A stretch of 64,000 nt of DNA, taken from positions 62,001 through 126,000 of the forward strand of contig NZ_PVTG01000012.1 of NCBI RefSeq assembly GCF_003002915.1, read 5' to 3'. A program made the position numbers and the translations under genes. Below are positions 55,475-63,803 of this stretch, piece by piece. Numbering within the stretch: position 1 is the stretch's first letter; every line of letters starts with the position of its first letter. The notes under the pieces were generated by a model. The model saw only the letters and a list, made by a program, of their open reading frames with translations, was not told the origin of the DNA and did not search any database. This DNA comes from Geodermatophilus tzadiensis (GTDB taxonomy: Bacteria; Actinomycetota; Actinomycetes; Mycobacteriales; Geodermatophilaceae).

Positions 55475-56680
55475 TCAGGCCGGCTGCTCCAGCCGGGGCC
55501 GCGGCAGCGCGGCGGGGACCAGCGCCTCCGGCGGGCCGGGACGGCCGAAGTACCAGCCCTGCCCCAGGTCGACGCCCAGCTCGTGCAGCGCAGCGGCCTC
55601 CTCGCCGGTCTCGATGCCCTCGGCGACCACGGTGACCCCGCAGCCGTGGCCGAAGGTGACCAGCGACTCGACCAGCTTGGCCAGTACCGGGTCGGTGTGC
55701 AGGCCGCTGACGATGCTGCGGTCCATCTTGATGACGTCGGGCGAGGTCACCACGATGTGCCGCAGGCTGGAGAAGCCGGCGCCGACGTCGTCGATGGCCA
55801 GCCGCATCCCGGCGGCGCGGAACGGGACCAGGGCGGTGGTGAGGGCGTCGTAGTCCTCGACGGGGTCGTGCTCGGAGAGCTCGAGGAGGATGCGGGGCAG
55901 CGGCAGGGTGTGCATCAGCGCGGAGAACTCCGGCGTGAGCAGTGTCTCCGGCGAGACGTTCATGGCCACGTAGCCGTCCACACGGGACAGGTGCTCGGCG
56001 GCCCGCCGCAGCGCGAGCAGCTCCACCTCGTGCCCGCGGCCGATGCTGTGCGCCTCCTCGAAGACGACGTCGGGGGCCTTGCCCCAGTCGGCGGGGAAGC
56101 GGCTGAGCGCCTCGGCGCCGACGCGGGCGCCGGTGTCCAGGGAGACGATCGGCTGCAGGACGACGCTCGGCCCGCCGGCGGCGACCAGGGGCCCGAGCCG
56201 GCCGTCGATGTCGTCGCGCCGCTGCTGCTCGCGCAGCTCCGGCTCGATGACCACCGCGGCGGCCGACGCGAGGACCTTCATCAGGGCCTCGTCGCGGGTG
56301 GTCAGCTCCTTGTCGGAGGTGAAGCCGAACGCGCAGAAGGTGCCGTAGAGGCTGCCGTCGGACAGCGTGACCGGCGTCGACACGTAGCTGCGGATGCGCG
56401 GGATGCGCGCCGAGGGCAGCGACATCGCCAGCGGGTACTTCTTCACGTCGTCGATGACCGGCGGCAGCCTGCCGTCGAGGATCGCCTGGCAGAACGACGT
56501 CTCCTGGACGACCTTCGCGCCCTCCTGGACCAGCACCGGCACCCGGGTGTCGACCACCTCGAGGTGCTGGGTGGTGCCGTCCATCCGGGTCAGGAACGCC
56601 ACCGGCATGTGCAGCGACTTCCTCGCCGTGTGCAGCAGCTCGGCCACCTGCTGCTCGGCGTCGGTGCGCGTCTTGCCCAT
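55475..56680 (-). CDS. GAF-EAL c-di-GMP phosphodiesterase
   Basis: This 401-residue protein has an N-terminal GAF domain (about residues 12-150; SYVSTPVTLSDGSLYGTFCA) and a C-terminal EAL domain with intact EAL (GAEALSRFP), AMNVSPETL, LAIDDVGAGFSSL and DVIKMDRSIV. It lacks GGDEF. It should degrade c-di-GMP in the cytoplasm under control of the GAF ligand. The ATG at 56680 follows GGGAGC. Confidence 0.94.
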   Translation of the reverse strand: MGKTRTDAEQQVAELLHTARKSLHMPVAFLTRMDGTTQHLEVVDTRVPVLVQEGAKVVQETSFCQAILDGRLPPVIDDVKKYPLAMSLPSARIPRIRSYVSTPVTLSDGSLYGTFCAFGFTSDKELTTRDEALMKVLASAAAVVIEPELREQQRRDDIDGRLGPLVAAGGPSVVLQPIVSLDTGARVGAEALSRFPADWGKAPDVVFEEAHSIGRGHEVELLALRRAAEHLSRVDGYVAMNVSPETLLTPEFSALMHTLPLPRILLELSEHDPVEDYDALTTALVPFRAAGMRLAIDDVGAGFSSLRHIVVTSPDVIKMDRSIVSGLHTDPVLAKLVESLVTFGHGCGVTVVAEGIETGEEAAALHELGVDLGQGWYFGRPGPPEALVPAALPRPRLEQPA

Positions 56681-56808
56681 GGTGTGCTCCCGTCCGGTGG
56701 CTGTCCCCCTCCCTTCGACACCGGCGGTGCGCCGCTGGACCGGCGCCCGCCGGGCCTCACCCCGAGGGGTGGGGACCCGGCGGGCGGGTGGTCCGGTACG
56801 CGTCGGGC

Positions 56809-57390
56809 TCAGTACCAGTTGTTGGCCTGGAAGTGGGCCCAGGCCGCACAGGCGCTGCCGTACCGGTTCTCGACGTAGATCAGCCCGGCGTCGATCTGCC
56901 GGTAGGGGTCCGACGTCTTCGCGATGCCGGTGCTCGCCCACGTCGAGTCGAGGAACTGCGCGATGCCGTACGCGGTGCTCGTCGGGTTCTGCGCGTTCGG
57001 GTTCCACCCGCTCTCGGCCTCCCAGAGCTGCTCGAGGCAGCCGAACTGGGTGGCGTCGCCGAGCTTGCCGGCCGCGTAGTCCTTGTAGGCCTGCTCGCCG
57101 GTGGCGGCCGGGGCGGGCGCCGGAGCCGGGGCGGGCGCCGGGGCCGGCGCGGGAGCGGGAGCCGGCGCGGGGGCCGGCGCTGCCTCGGGTGCGGCAGCGC
57201 CGTCGCGCCCGCCGCCGTCGCTCCACCCGCCGGACGGGCCGGAGCCGCCGCGGCCCCACTCGTCGGCCTGGGCGGTCGACTGCCCGGCGAAGGTGAGCGC
57301 CAGGGCCATGGCCCCGGTGGCGGTGAGCAGGTGCAGGGCCCGGCGGCGCGGGCGGGTGTGGGCGTGCTGGATCGCGGTGCGTGCGTGCAT
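56809..57390 (-). CDS. Secreted lytic transglycosylase (SLT domain) with Ala-Pro linker
   Basis: This 193-residue protein has a signal peptide (residues 18-42, ending AQA), a Gly/Ser-rich spacer, a run of about a dozen Ala-Pro pairs, and a C-terminal SLT/Rpf-like domain with the catalytic glutamate in LWEAESGWNP and STAYGIAQFLDSTWAS. It should cut peptidoglycan outside the membrane, as in spore germination or growth resumption. ATG at 57390 follows AGGAGG by eight bases. A c-di-AMP riboswitch lies about 240 bases upstream, as for many actinobacterial wall hydrolases. Confidence 0.93.
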   Translation of the reverse strand: MHARTAIQHAHTRPRRRALHLLTATGAMALALTFAGQSTAQADEWGRGGSGPSGGWSDGGGRDGAAAPEAAPAPAPAPAPAPAPAPAPAPAPAPAATGEQAYKDYAAGKLGDATQFGCLEQLWEAESGWNPNAQNPTSTAYGIAQFLDSTWASTGIAKTSDPYRQIDAGLIYVENRYGSACAAWAHFQANNWY

Positions 57391-57489
57391 GGAGTCGTCC
57401 TCCTGGAGGCGCGGACGTGCGGCACCGTCGTCGGACGGCGCTGCAGCGGTCGGGCGGGGCAGGGGTCGTCAGCCGGGCGTGCGGCACCG

Positions 57490-57509
57490 GCCGGACACGG
57501 GGGTCCGGC
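57490..57509 (-). terminator. Hairpin between riboswitch and transglycosylase gene
   Basis: GCCGGAC and GTCCGGC pair around a G/C loop, about 100 bases before the start codon. It is a candidate for the expression platform of the upstream riboswitch. Confidence 0.35.
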
Positions 57510-57627
57510 TGAGGGCGCCGTGCGACGGCTGTGCGTGCTGGGTGGACAGGCGGGAGCGCGACGGTCCCAGGCCTGCGGGCGCGGGGGCGGGAGGCCCCGG
57601 GCGCGGTTGTTCTCCGTTTCTCCCCTG

Positions 57628-57760
57628 GCCGCCTACCGGGTGAGCTGACGGGTTCGGGCTGGGAGTGCCCTACCCGCTGCCGGGATCGCCGACAGCGGGA
57701 CTCACCCCGGTGGTGCTGGTGGGTCCCCGGCTCGCACTCGGGGGAGCGCGACTCGGCGGC
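57628..57760 (-). promoter_or_regulatory. c-di-AMP (ydaO/yuaA) riboswitch
   Basis: On the minus strand the leader shows the actinobacterial ydaO pattern in order: CGCTCCCCCGAG, GAGCCGGGGACCC, CCGGGGTGAGTCCCGCTG, GGGTAGGGCACTCCCAG, then CCCGAACCCGTCAGCTCACC and TAGGCGGCC. GCCGCC at the 5' end can pair with GGCGGC at the 3' end to close the P1 stem. It precedes a wall hydrolase gene, the usual target of this riboswitch. Confidence 0.85.
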
Positions 57761-57811
57761 ATCCGGTGCGGGGCCCCCGGGAGGGAGCGAGACGTCCGAC
57801 CGGACGCCGAA

Positions 57812-57840
57812 ACGCTAGGGACGGGACCGGTCCGTGACAA
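57812..57840 (-). promoter_or_regulatory. Housekeeping-type promoter for the riboswitch-transglycosylase transcript
   Basis: On the minus strand TTGTCA (57835-57840) and TAGCGT (57812-57817) are separated by exactly 17 bases. Transcription would start near 57805, about 45 bases before the riboswitch, giving a 5' UTR of about 415 bases. It is the clearest -35/-10 pair seen in the window. Confidence 0.75.
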
Positions 57841-57939
57841 TCCCGTGACCTGAACCGGCGGCCGAGGCACGCGACAGGCCGACGTCGCCAACCGGACCGC
57901 GCTGGACCGGTCACCCCCCGCGACGGTGAGGGCCGGACG

Positions 57940-57983
57940 CGACGCGGCCGCCGGGTCCCCGTGGGGTCCCGGCGGCCGCGTCG
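57940..57983 (-). terminator. Perfect 16-bp hairpin ending the polyketide operon
   Basis: CGACGCGGCCGCCGGG (57940-57955) and CCCGGCGGCCGCGTCG (57968-57983) are exact inverted copies. The loop TCCCCGTGGGGT can itself pair, so almost the whole 44 bases fold. It lies 29 bases past the VOC gene stop. It also separates that operon from the riboswitch promoter. Confidence 0.85.
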
Positions 57984-58011
57984 GAGGGCGCCCGGTGTCC
58001 GGCGCCCGGTG

Positions 58012-58443
58012 TCAGCTGGGCCGCTGCCCGCCGCCCGGGCGGAAGTCGGCCGCCGGGTGGTTGTCGGAGATGAGGCCGACGACGTTGCCGAACGGGTCGA
58101 GGACGGCGACGCTGACCACCGGCCCGTGCGGCGTGAGCGGGATCCACTCCTTGGCACCCATCGACGTCATCCGCTCGAGCACGGCGTCGAGGTCATCGAC
58201 CCGCCAGGCCCCGACCGCCCCGCCGGGCTCCAGTGCCGCCCCGGCGGGAGCGGTGGTGCGGCCGGCGATCGCCAGCCGGGTCGACTCGCCGACGGCGAAC
58301 GCGGCATAGCCCAGCTGCCCGCCGGGGCCGGGCCGGGTGAAGACGGGGCCCGACCCCAGGAGCTCCGTGTACCAGGCCGCGGCCGCGGCCACGTCGTCGG
58401 CCCAGTAGGTGAGCGATGCGATCCCGCGCAGGGTCACGTCCAT
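58012..58443 (-). CDS. VOC-family (glyoxalase-like) protein
   Basis: This 143-residue protein has two beta-alpha-beta-beta-beta modules: SLTYWADDVAAAAAWYTELL and then WRVDDLDAVLERMTSMGAKE and VLDPFGNVVGLI. VOC proteins bind metal and act as dioxygenases, epimerases or resistance proteins. ATG 58443 overlaps the previous gene by ten bases, so it is the last gene of the polyketide operon. A tailoring or self-protection role is inferred. Confidence 0.88.
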   Translation of the reverse strand: MDVTLRGIASLTYWADDVAAAAAWYTELLGSGPVFTRPGPGGQLGYAAFAVGESTRLAIAGRTTAPAGAALEPGGAVGAWRVDDLDAVLERMTSMGAKEWIPLTPHGPVVSVAVLDPFGNVVGLISDNHPAADFRPGGGQRPS

Positions 58444-59321
58444 GACGAGGGGGCCTCCTCCTCCGCCAGCACCGGCTCGGGGTCCCCGGGCTGCCAGTCC
58501 GGCGCCGTCCAGCGGTGGAACACCCGGGCCACCGAGTCGCGCGGGCTCTGCCACGTCTCCGGGTTGTACGGGCTCACGTACGGGGCGAGGTCCGCCATGA
58601 CCTTGGCGAAGGCCGGCCGCATGGACTCGTGGTTCTCCCGCACGGCCGCGGCCTTGACCCGGTCCTGCTCGAGGATGTGCACGAAGACGTCCTCCATCGA
58701 GTACAGCCAGCGGCCGGTCACGCCGGTCTCCGTCGGCAGCCCCCCGGCGTCGGACTCGGCGAACACGCGGGCGATGTCCTCCTCGCTGCCCGGGACCATC
58801 CGCTGGACGATCACGGTCATCTCCCGGTCCGGGGACACCGGGCCCTCGGGCACCCAGGAGTAGAAGTGCTTCGCCACGGAGTGCGACGGGTTCTGCCAGT
58901 AGCTCGCGTACGGGGTGACGTACGGGGCGATCACCTCGGAGATGATCTGGAACGCCGGCAGGCCGCGGCGCTGACCGGAGATCTCCGGGTCCTGCTTGCG
59001 CTCGATGACGTGCAGGTACAGGCCCTCGTAGGAGAGCAGGATCCGGCCGACGACGCCGAGGTCCTGCGGCCGGGTGGTCCGGTCGTAGTACGCGAACACC
59101 GGCCCGACCTTGTCCTCGCTGCCGGGGACCATCCGGCAGACGATGACGTTGCGGAAGGGGCGCCAGTCGCTGGAGTACCAGCTCGCCGGTGCCGAGGCGG
59201 TGTTCGCGAACTCGACGGTGTCGTTCGCCCACGGCTGCTCGGTCGGGGTGGTCGAGGCGTCGGCCGCGGGGTCGGCGGATCGTGGGGTCGGGGGCGTCGT
59301 CTGGGACTCGGTCTGGGTCAC
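58434..59321 (-). CDS. Tandem SchA/CurD-domain protein (WhiE ORF I-like)
   Basis: This 295-residue protein has a Thr/Ser/Pro-rich N-terminus and two copies of the SchA/CurD domain (about residues 48-150 and 165-270). Both copies share the pattern MVPGSEDxV/IxxVFxxxD and PYxxPYxxxxWQxPxxSVAxxF. Such domains accompany aromatic spore-pigment clusters such as whiE, sch and cur, where their role is unclear. GTG start overlaps the P450 stop as GTGA. Confidence 0.85.
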   Translation of the reverse strand: MTQTESQTTPPTPRSADPAADASTTPTEQPWANDTVEFANTASAPASWYSSDWRPFRNVIVCRMVPGSEDKVGPVFAYYDRTTRPQDLGVVGRILLSYEGLYLHVIERKQDPEISGQRRGLPAFQIISEVIAPYVTPYASYWQNPSHSVAKHFYSWVPEGPVSPDREMTVIVQRMVPGSEEDIARVFAESDAGGLPTETGVTGRWLYSMEDVFVHILEQDRVKAAAVRENHESMRPAFAKVMADLAPYVSPYNPETWQSPRDSVARVFHRWTAPDWQPGDPEPVLAEEEAPSSWT

Positions 59322-60601
59322 GGGGTTCCTCCGGGGACAGGGGTGGGGGTGAAACGGAGGGGTAGGGCGAGCAGACCGCGGAAGGCCGAGGCGGCGGGCA
59401 GCCACTGCAGCTCCTCCACGGGGACGTCGAGGCGCAGGTCGGGCAACCGCAGCAGCACCTGCCGCAGCGCCGTCGTCGCCTCCAGCCGGGCCAGTGCGGT
59501 GCCCAGGCAGTAGTGGACGCCGTGCCCGAAGGCGAGGTGCTGCGTCGGACCGCGGTCGAGGTCCAGCCGGTCGGGCTCGGCGGTGAGCTCGGGGTCGTGG
59601 TCGGCCGCGCTGAGCACGACGGTGACGATCGACCCCGCCGGGATGGCCACGCCGCCGATCTCGAGGTCCTCGGTGGCGAACCGGAAGCTCGACACCGGCA
59701 CCGACCCGTCGAAGCGCAGCAGCTCCTCGACGGCCTCGGGCACCCGGTCGAGGTCGGCGAGGAGGTGGGCCATCTCCTCGGGGTGGGTCAGCAGCGCGAC
59801 GACGGCGTTGCCGAGGAAGTCCGACGTCGTCTGGTAGCCGGCGAACAGCAGCAGGAAGCAGGTGGAGACCAGCTCGGCCTCCGACAGCCGGCCGTCGCCG
59901 TCGCGGGCGGTGATCAGCGCGCTGACCAGGTCCTCGCCGGGGTGGGCGCGCTTGGCCGCGACCAGGCCGGTGAAGTAGGCGTGCAGCCGCTCCTGGGCCT
60001 GCCCGATGGCCGCCCGGTCCTCCTGGGGACTGCGCCCGCCGGTGCCCACGGTCCGGATCACCTGGGTGCCGGCGAGGATCTCCTCGTGGTCGGCCTCCGG
60101 GATGCCGAGCAGGTCGCCGATCACCGCGAGCGGCAGCCGCAGCGCGAAGTCGTCGACGAACTCGCATCCCCCGCGCGGCGCCATCCGGTCGAGCAGGCCG
60201 GCGACGATCTCCTCCACCCGGGGGCGCATCGCCTCGATCCGCTTGGGGGTGAACGCCTGCGTCACCAGCCGGCGCAGCCGGGTGTGCTCCGGCGGGTCGG
60301 AGTTGAGCATGTTGGTGTTGATCTGCCGGGCCTTCTCGCCGAAGACCGCGAGGTAGGTGTCGCCGGCCCGGTACAGGTCCTTGGACAGCCGCGGGTCCGA
60401 CAGCGCCTGGCGGGCGTCGGCGTAGCGGGTGACCAGGAAGGAGTCGAAGCGCGGCGTGCGCACCTTGACCACCGGGCGCTCGGCGCGCAGCCGGGCGTAG
60501 ACGGGATAGGGGTCGGCGCGGAACTCCGGCGTGTAGATCTCCTGGCCGGGGACGACGTCGTCCGGGGGCGCCGCGGGGGTCGCTGGGGCGGTCTGGGTCA
60601 T
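59318..60601 (-). CDS. Cytochrome P450
   Basis: This 427-residue P450 has the heme-binding FGHGVHYCLGTALARLE with Cys near 365, the EELLRF (ExxR) helix, the I-helix AGYQTTSDFL and SDPPEHTRLRRLV. It resembles bacterial class I enzymes that hydroxylate or couple polyketide products and needs separate ferredoxin partners, not seen here. It is followed by the SchA/CurD gene and preceded by the ABM-monooxygenase fusion gene, so it is a tailoring enzyme of this cluster. Confidence 0.94.
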   Translation of the reverse strand: MTQTAPATPAAPPDDVVPGQEIYTPEFRADPYPVYARLRAERPVVKVRTPRFDSFLVTRYADARQALSDPRLSKDLYRAGDTYLAVFGEKARQINTNMLNSDPPEHTRLRRLVTQAFTPKRIEAMRPRVEEIVAGLLDRMAPRGGCEFVDDFALRLPLAVIGDLLGIPEADHEEILAGTQVIRTVGTGGRSPQEDRAAIGQAQERLHAYFTGLVAAKRAHPGEDLVSALITARDGDGRLSEAELVSTCFLLLFAGYQTTSDFLGNAVVALLTHPEEMAHLLADLDRVPEAVEELLRFDGSVPVSSFRFATEDLEIGGVAIPAGSIVTVVLSAADHDPELTAEPDRLDLDRGPTQHLAFGHGVHYCLGTALARLEATTALRQVLLRLPDLRLDVPVEELQWLPAASAFRGLLALPLRFTPTPVPGGTP

Positions 60602-60624
60602 GTCGGCTCCTGAGGGGGTGGGGG

Positions 60625-63459
60625 TCAGGGGGCGAAGACGCCGGCGAGGTGGTCGAGCAGGGCGTCCTCGTCCAGCGGGCGGCTGCGGAAGCCGACGTGG
60701 CCGTCGGGCCGGACCAGGTGGGCCGCCGTCCCCGCGCCCGCGGTGCCGTAGGCGGCCGCGAAGGTCCCCTCGGCGTCGCGGACGACGGGCAGGTCGACGA
60801 GGAACGGCACCCGGGCGTCGGGGGCGGCGACCAGGTAGGCCGCCACCTCGCCGCGGGTCTGCTGCCGTACCGCGACGGCCAGCTTCTCCAGGCCCGACAC
60901 CTGCTCCTCCGACGCGCCGGCGTCGGCCGACAGCAGCAGCGTGGAGCGGGTGCCGCGGGTGAGGTCGAACAGCCGCAGCGGGTGCGCGACGCCGAAGCGC
61001 CGCAGCCCGTGCACGTCCGGCGCGCGGTGCCCGGGCTCGGGCCCGGCGGGGAAGCCGTCGGGGGCCGCCTCGCCGACCAGCGGGCTGCCGGCGTAGTTCA
61101 TGGTCATCTGCATCTCGAGCAGGAACTGCGCCTTCTCGTCCTCCATGTCCATCTCGTCGGTGAACGCGATGGCCACGGCCCGGTCGACGATCATCTTCCC
61201 GGCGGGACGGCGCTCGGCCTCGTAGCTGTCGAGCAGCCCGGGGGCGGCCAGCCCGCGGACGGCGAGGGCGAGCTTCCAGCCGAGGTTCCAGGCGTCCTGG
61301 ATGCCGGTGTTCATGCCCTGCCCGCCGGCCGGCGGGTGCAGGTGCGCGGCGTCGCCGGCGACGAAGACCCGCCCCTCGCGGTAGCGGTCGACGATGCCGT
61401 GCTTGATCCGGAAGATCGACGACCAGCGCAGGTTGCTCGCCGTCGTCCCGGGCGGGCCCAGGTCGTCGATGGCGGCCTGCATGTCGGCCAGCGTCGGCGG
61501 CTCGTACTCCTGCCAGAACCCGGGCGGGACGACGCCGGAGCCGACCGCGTCCTGCCACCGCTGCGGGGCCAGGGTGGCGATCCGGTAGCGGTTGCGGCCC
61601 TTGAGCGGGACGCAGACGAGCATGCCGGTGAAGTCGTCCTCGTTCTCGATGCGGACGAAGCGCACCAGGTGCCCGGCGGGCAGGTCCCAGTCGACGTCGA
61701 CGTCCCCGAGCATGAACAGCTGCGGGAACATCGACAGCCCGCCCTCGAAGCGGAGCCCCAGCCCGGAGCGGACGGCGCTGTGCGCCCCGTCGCAGCCGAC
61801 CAGGTACTGCGCCCGGGCGGTCTCCACCTCGCCGGAGGCGTGCCGCAGCTGCGCGGTGACGCCCTCGTCGTCCTGGGTGAAGCCGGCCAGCTCGACGCCG
61901 CGCTCGACGACCACCCCGAGGGAGGTCAGCCGGGCGCCGAGCAGGCGCTCGGTCTCGTACTGCGGCAGGCCGAGGTGGGCGTAGGGCAGCTCGTCGAGGC
62001 CGGACCAGTCGACCTGGTGGGTCTGCTCGCCGTTGACGAACACCGTCTGGCCGTGCAGCCAGATCCCGGCGTCCATCGCCTCGGTGACGATGCCCTGGTC
62101 CTCCCAGATCTCCATCGTCCGGCAGTGGATGCCGATGGCCTTGTCGGCCTGGGTGGAGGCCTCGGGGCGCTTGTCCACGACGCGGACGGCGACGCCGCGG
62201 CGGGCCAGCTCGATGGCGTGGGTCAGGCCGGCCGGGCCGGCGCCGACGACCAGCACCTCGACCGCGCGTCCGGTGGTGCGGGAGGTGCCCTCGAGGCCGG
62301 CCGGGACGGGCAGCGCCGCCGCGGCGGCCGCGTGCTCGTCGTCGGGCTTCTCCACGAACTCCTGCACGCTGGCGCTGGGCACCGTGCTGACCGGCGTCCC
62401 GGCGACCACCTCCAGGTCCGGCTCCGGGGTCACCGGCACCGCGGCGGGGACGGTCTCGGGGACAGCGGTGGCCGAGGGCGGCTCGGGGCGGACCCGCAGC
62501 GCGAACACCCGGCGGTCCTCGCCGCGGGCCAGCCAGCGGCCCAGCGGCCCGGCGGTCCAGTTGGCCGGCTCGGCCGTCCAGTCGGTGAAGTGCTGCTCGG
62601 ACTCCCACTCCGCGACGACGTGGTAGCGCCCGCCGTCGGTCTCGCGCAGCAGCTCCTCGCGGGCGTGGCCCGGGGCGCTGCGCGCGAGCTGCGCGGCGGC
62701 GAGGTAGGCCAGCTCGAAGGCCTCCTGCTCCCAGGGCTCGACGGCGACGGCGGAGTCGACGCGCACCCGCGCCACCTCGACGTCCCCGCCGGGCGGGAGC
62801 AGCGGCGGGAAGTCCGCGTCCGCGTCGGGCCGCTGCCGGATCTCGAGCACCTCGCGCCGGAACTCCACCGAGTGCCAGCGGGCCAGCGGGGCGCCGGCCG
62901 CCATGTGCGAGGGGTCCTCGACCCAGTCCACGAAGTCCTGCTCGGACCGCCACTCGGCGAAGATGTGGTACCGCAGGCCGCTCGCGTCGCGCAGCAGCTC
63001 CTCCCGCACGTAGCCGCGGGAGTCGCCGATCCGCTGGGTGACCGTGGTGTACGCGCGCTCGAAGGCCACCCGCTCGCCGGGCGCGACGCTGGTGGAGAAG
63101 TCGATGCGCACCGGCCGCCGCGGCTCGGCCTCCCGCGTGGCCAGCACGGTGAACGTCTCGCGGGCGGTGTCCTCGCGCAGGTCGCGCAGCGCCGCGGTGA
63201 GCCGCTCGCCCGCGGCGCTGCGCCCGAAGGCGTCCACCGCCGCCCGGTCGGTCCAGTCGCTGACGAAGCCGAACCAGCGCGGGTCGTCGGCGTCGCGCAC
63301 CAGCTCCTGGCGCAGGTTGCCCGGCACCCGGGCGACCTCCGCGGCGGCCTGCTGCCAGGCCGCCGCGAACGCGTCCTCGCAGCCCTCCCGCGCGCGCACC
63401 CGCAGCACCGTCCGCACCCCGGCGGCGGCGGCGTCCCTCCCGGTGCCCGGTGCCGTCAT
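60625..63459 (-). CDS. Triple ABM domain - FAD-dependent aromatic monooxygenase fusion
   Basis: This 944-residue protein has three ABM (antibiotic biosynthesis monooxygenase) domains in the first 325 residues, a Pro/Val-rich linker (about 325-390), then a PheA/TetX-type flavin monooxygenase with VLVVGAGPAGLTHAIELARR, the GDAAHLHPPAGGQGMNTGIQ motif and a thioredoxin-like C-terminus. The first ABM copy is about 78 percent identical to the separate ABM protein encoded next to it. Whereas ABM, quinone-forming oxygenase and FAD hydroxylase are usually separate proteins in aromatic polyketide clusters, here they are one chain. The ATG overlaps the upstream stop as ATGA. Confidence 0.92.
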   Translation of the reverse strand: MTAPGTGRDAAAAGVRTVLRVRAREGCEDAFAAAWQQAAAEVARVPGNLRQELVRDADDPRWFGFVSDWTDRAAVDAFGRSAAGERLTAALRDLREDTARETFTVLATREAEPRRPVRIDFSTSVAPGERVAFERAYTTVTQRIGDSRGYVREELLRDASGLRYHIFAEWRSEQDFVDWVEDPSHMAAGAPLARWHSVEFRREVLEIRQRPDADADFPPLLPPGGDVEVARVRVDSAVAVEPWEQEAFELAYLAAAQLARSAPGHAREELLRETDGGRYHVVAEWESEQHFTDWTAEPANWTAGPLGRWLARGEDRRVFALRVRPEPPSATAVPETVPAAVPVTPEPDLEVVAGTPVSTVPSASVQEFVEKPDDEHAAAAAALPVPAGLEGTSRTTGRAVEVLVVGAGPAGLTHAIELARRGVAVRVVDKRPEASTQADKAIGIHCRTMEIWEDQGIVTEAMDAGIWLHGQTVFVNGEQTHQVDWSGLDELPYAHLGLPQYETERLLGARLTSLGVVVERGVELAGFTQDDEGVTAQLRHASGEVETARAQYLVGCDGAHSAVRSGLGLRFEGGLSMFPQLFMLGDVDVDWDLPAGHLVRFVRIENEDDFTGMLVCVPLKGRNRYRIATLAPQRWQDAVGSGVVPPGFWQEYEPPTLADMQAAIDDLGPPGTTASNLRWSSIFRIKHGIVDRYREGRVFVAGDAAHLHPPAGGQGMNTGIQDAWNLGWKLALAVRGLAAPGLLDSYEAERRPAGKMIVDRAVAIAFTDEMDMEDEKAQFLLEMQMTMNYAGSPLVGEAAPDGFPAGPEPGHRAPDVHGLRRFGVAHPLRLFDLTRGTRSTLLLSADAGASEEQVSGLEKLAVAVRQQTRGEVAAYLVAAPDARVPFLVDLPVVRDAEGTFAAAYGTAGAGTAAHLVRPDGHVGFRSRPLDEDALLDHLAGVFAP

Positions 63460-63803
63460 GCCGGGGTCTCCACCGGCCGCCCCGCGCCGGGGACGACGGC
63501 CAGCACCTCGTAGGTGTTGCGGGCGGCGTCCTCGCGCAGGTCGCGCAGCGCCTCGGTGAGCGTCTCCCGGGCGGCGCTGCGGCCGAACGCGTCGACGGCG
63601 GCGCGGTCGGTCCAGTCGCTGGTGATGACGAACGTGCGCGGGTCGTCGGCGTCGCGCACCAGCTCCTGGCGGAGGTTGCCCGGCACCCGGGCGATCTCGG
63701 CCGCGGCCCGGTGCCAGGCCGCCTCGAAGGCGGCCTCGCACCCCTCCCGCGTCCGCATCCGGAGCATCGTCCGGATCGCGGCCCGCTCCTCCGGCGCGCT
63801 CAC
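63456..63803 (-). CDS. ABM-family monooxygenase
   Basis: This 115-residue ferredoxin-like protein has the ABM pattern: MLRMRTREGCEAAFEAAWHR, VPGNLRQELVRDADDPR and SDWTDRAAVDAFGRSAARE. Such cofactor-free oxygenases turn aromatic polyketides into quinones. It overlaps the chain-length factor stop (GTGA) and the fusion gene start (ATGA). It is clearly a recent duplicate of the fusion protein's first domain. Confidence 0.9.
   Translation of the reverse strand: MSAPEERAAIRTMLRMRTREGCEAAFEAAWHRAAAEIARVPGNLRQELVRDADDPRTFVITSDWTDRAAVDAFGRSAARETLTEALRDLREDAARNTYEVLAVVPGAGRPVETPA

Noticed and set aside
57105-57183. Ala-Pro coding repeat as an independent repeat element
   Set aside because: It is a flexible linker within the secreted transglycosylase, common in such proteins.
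57987-58013. Two adjacent 13-base copies of GGCGCCCGGTGTC as an attachment or regulatory repeat
   Set aside because: Short, GC-only, next to the terminator and the VOC stop codon; chance or slippage is enough to explain it.
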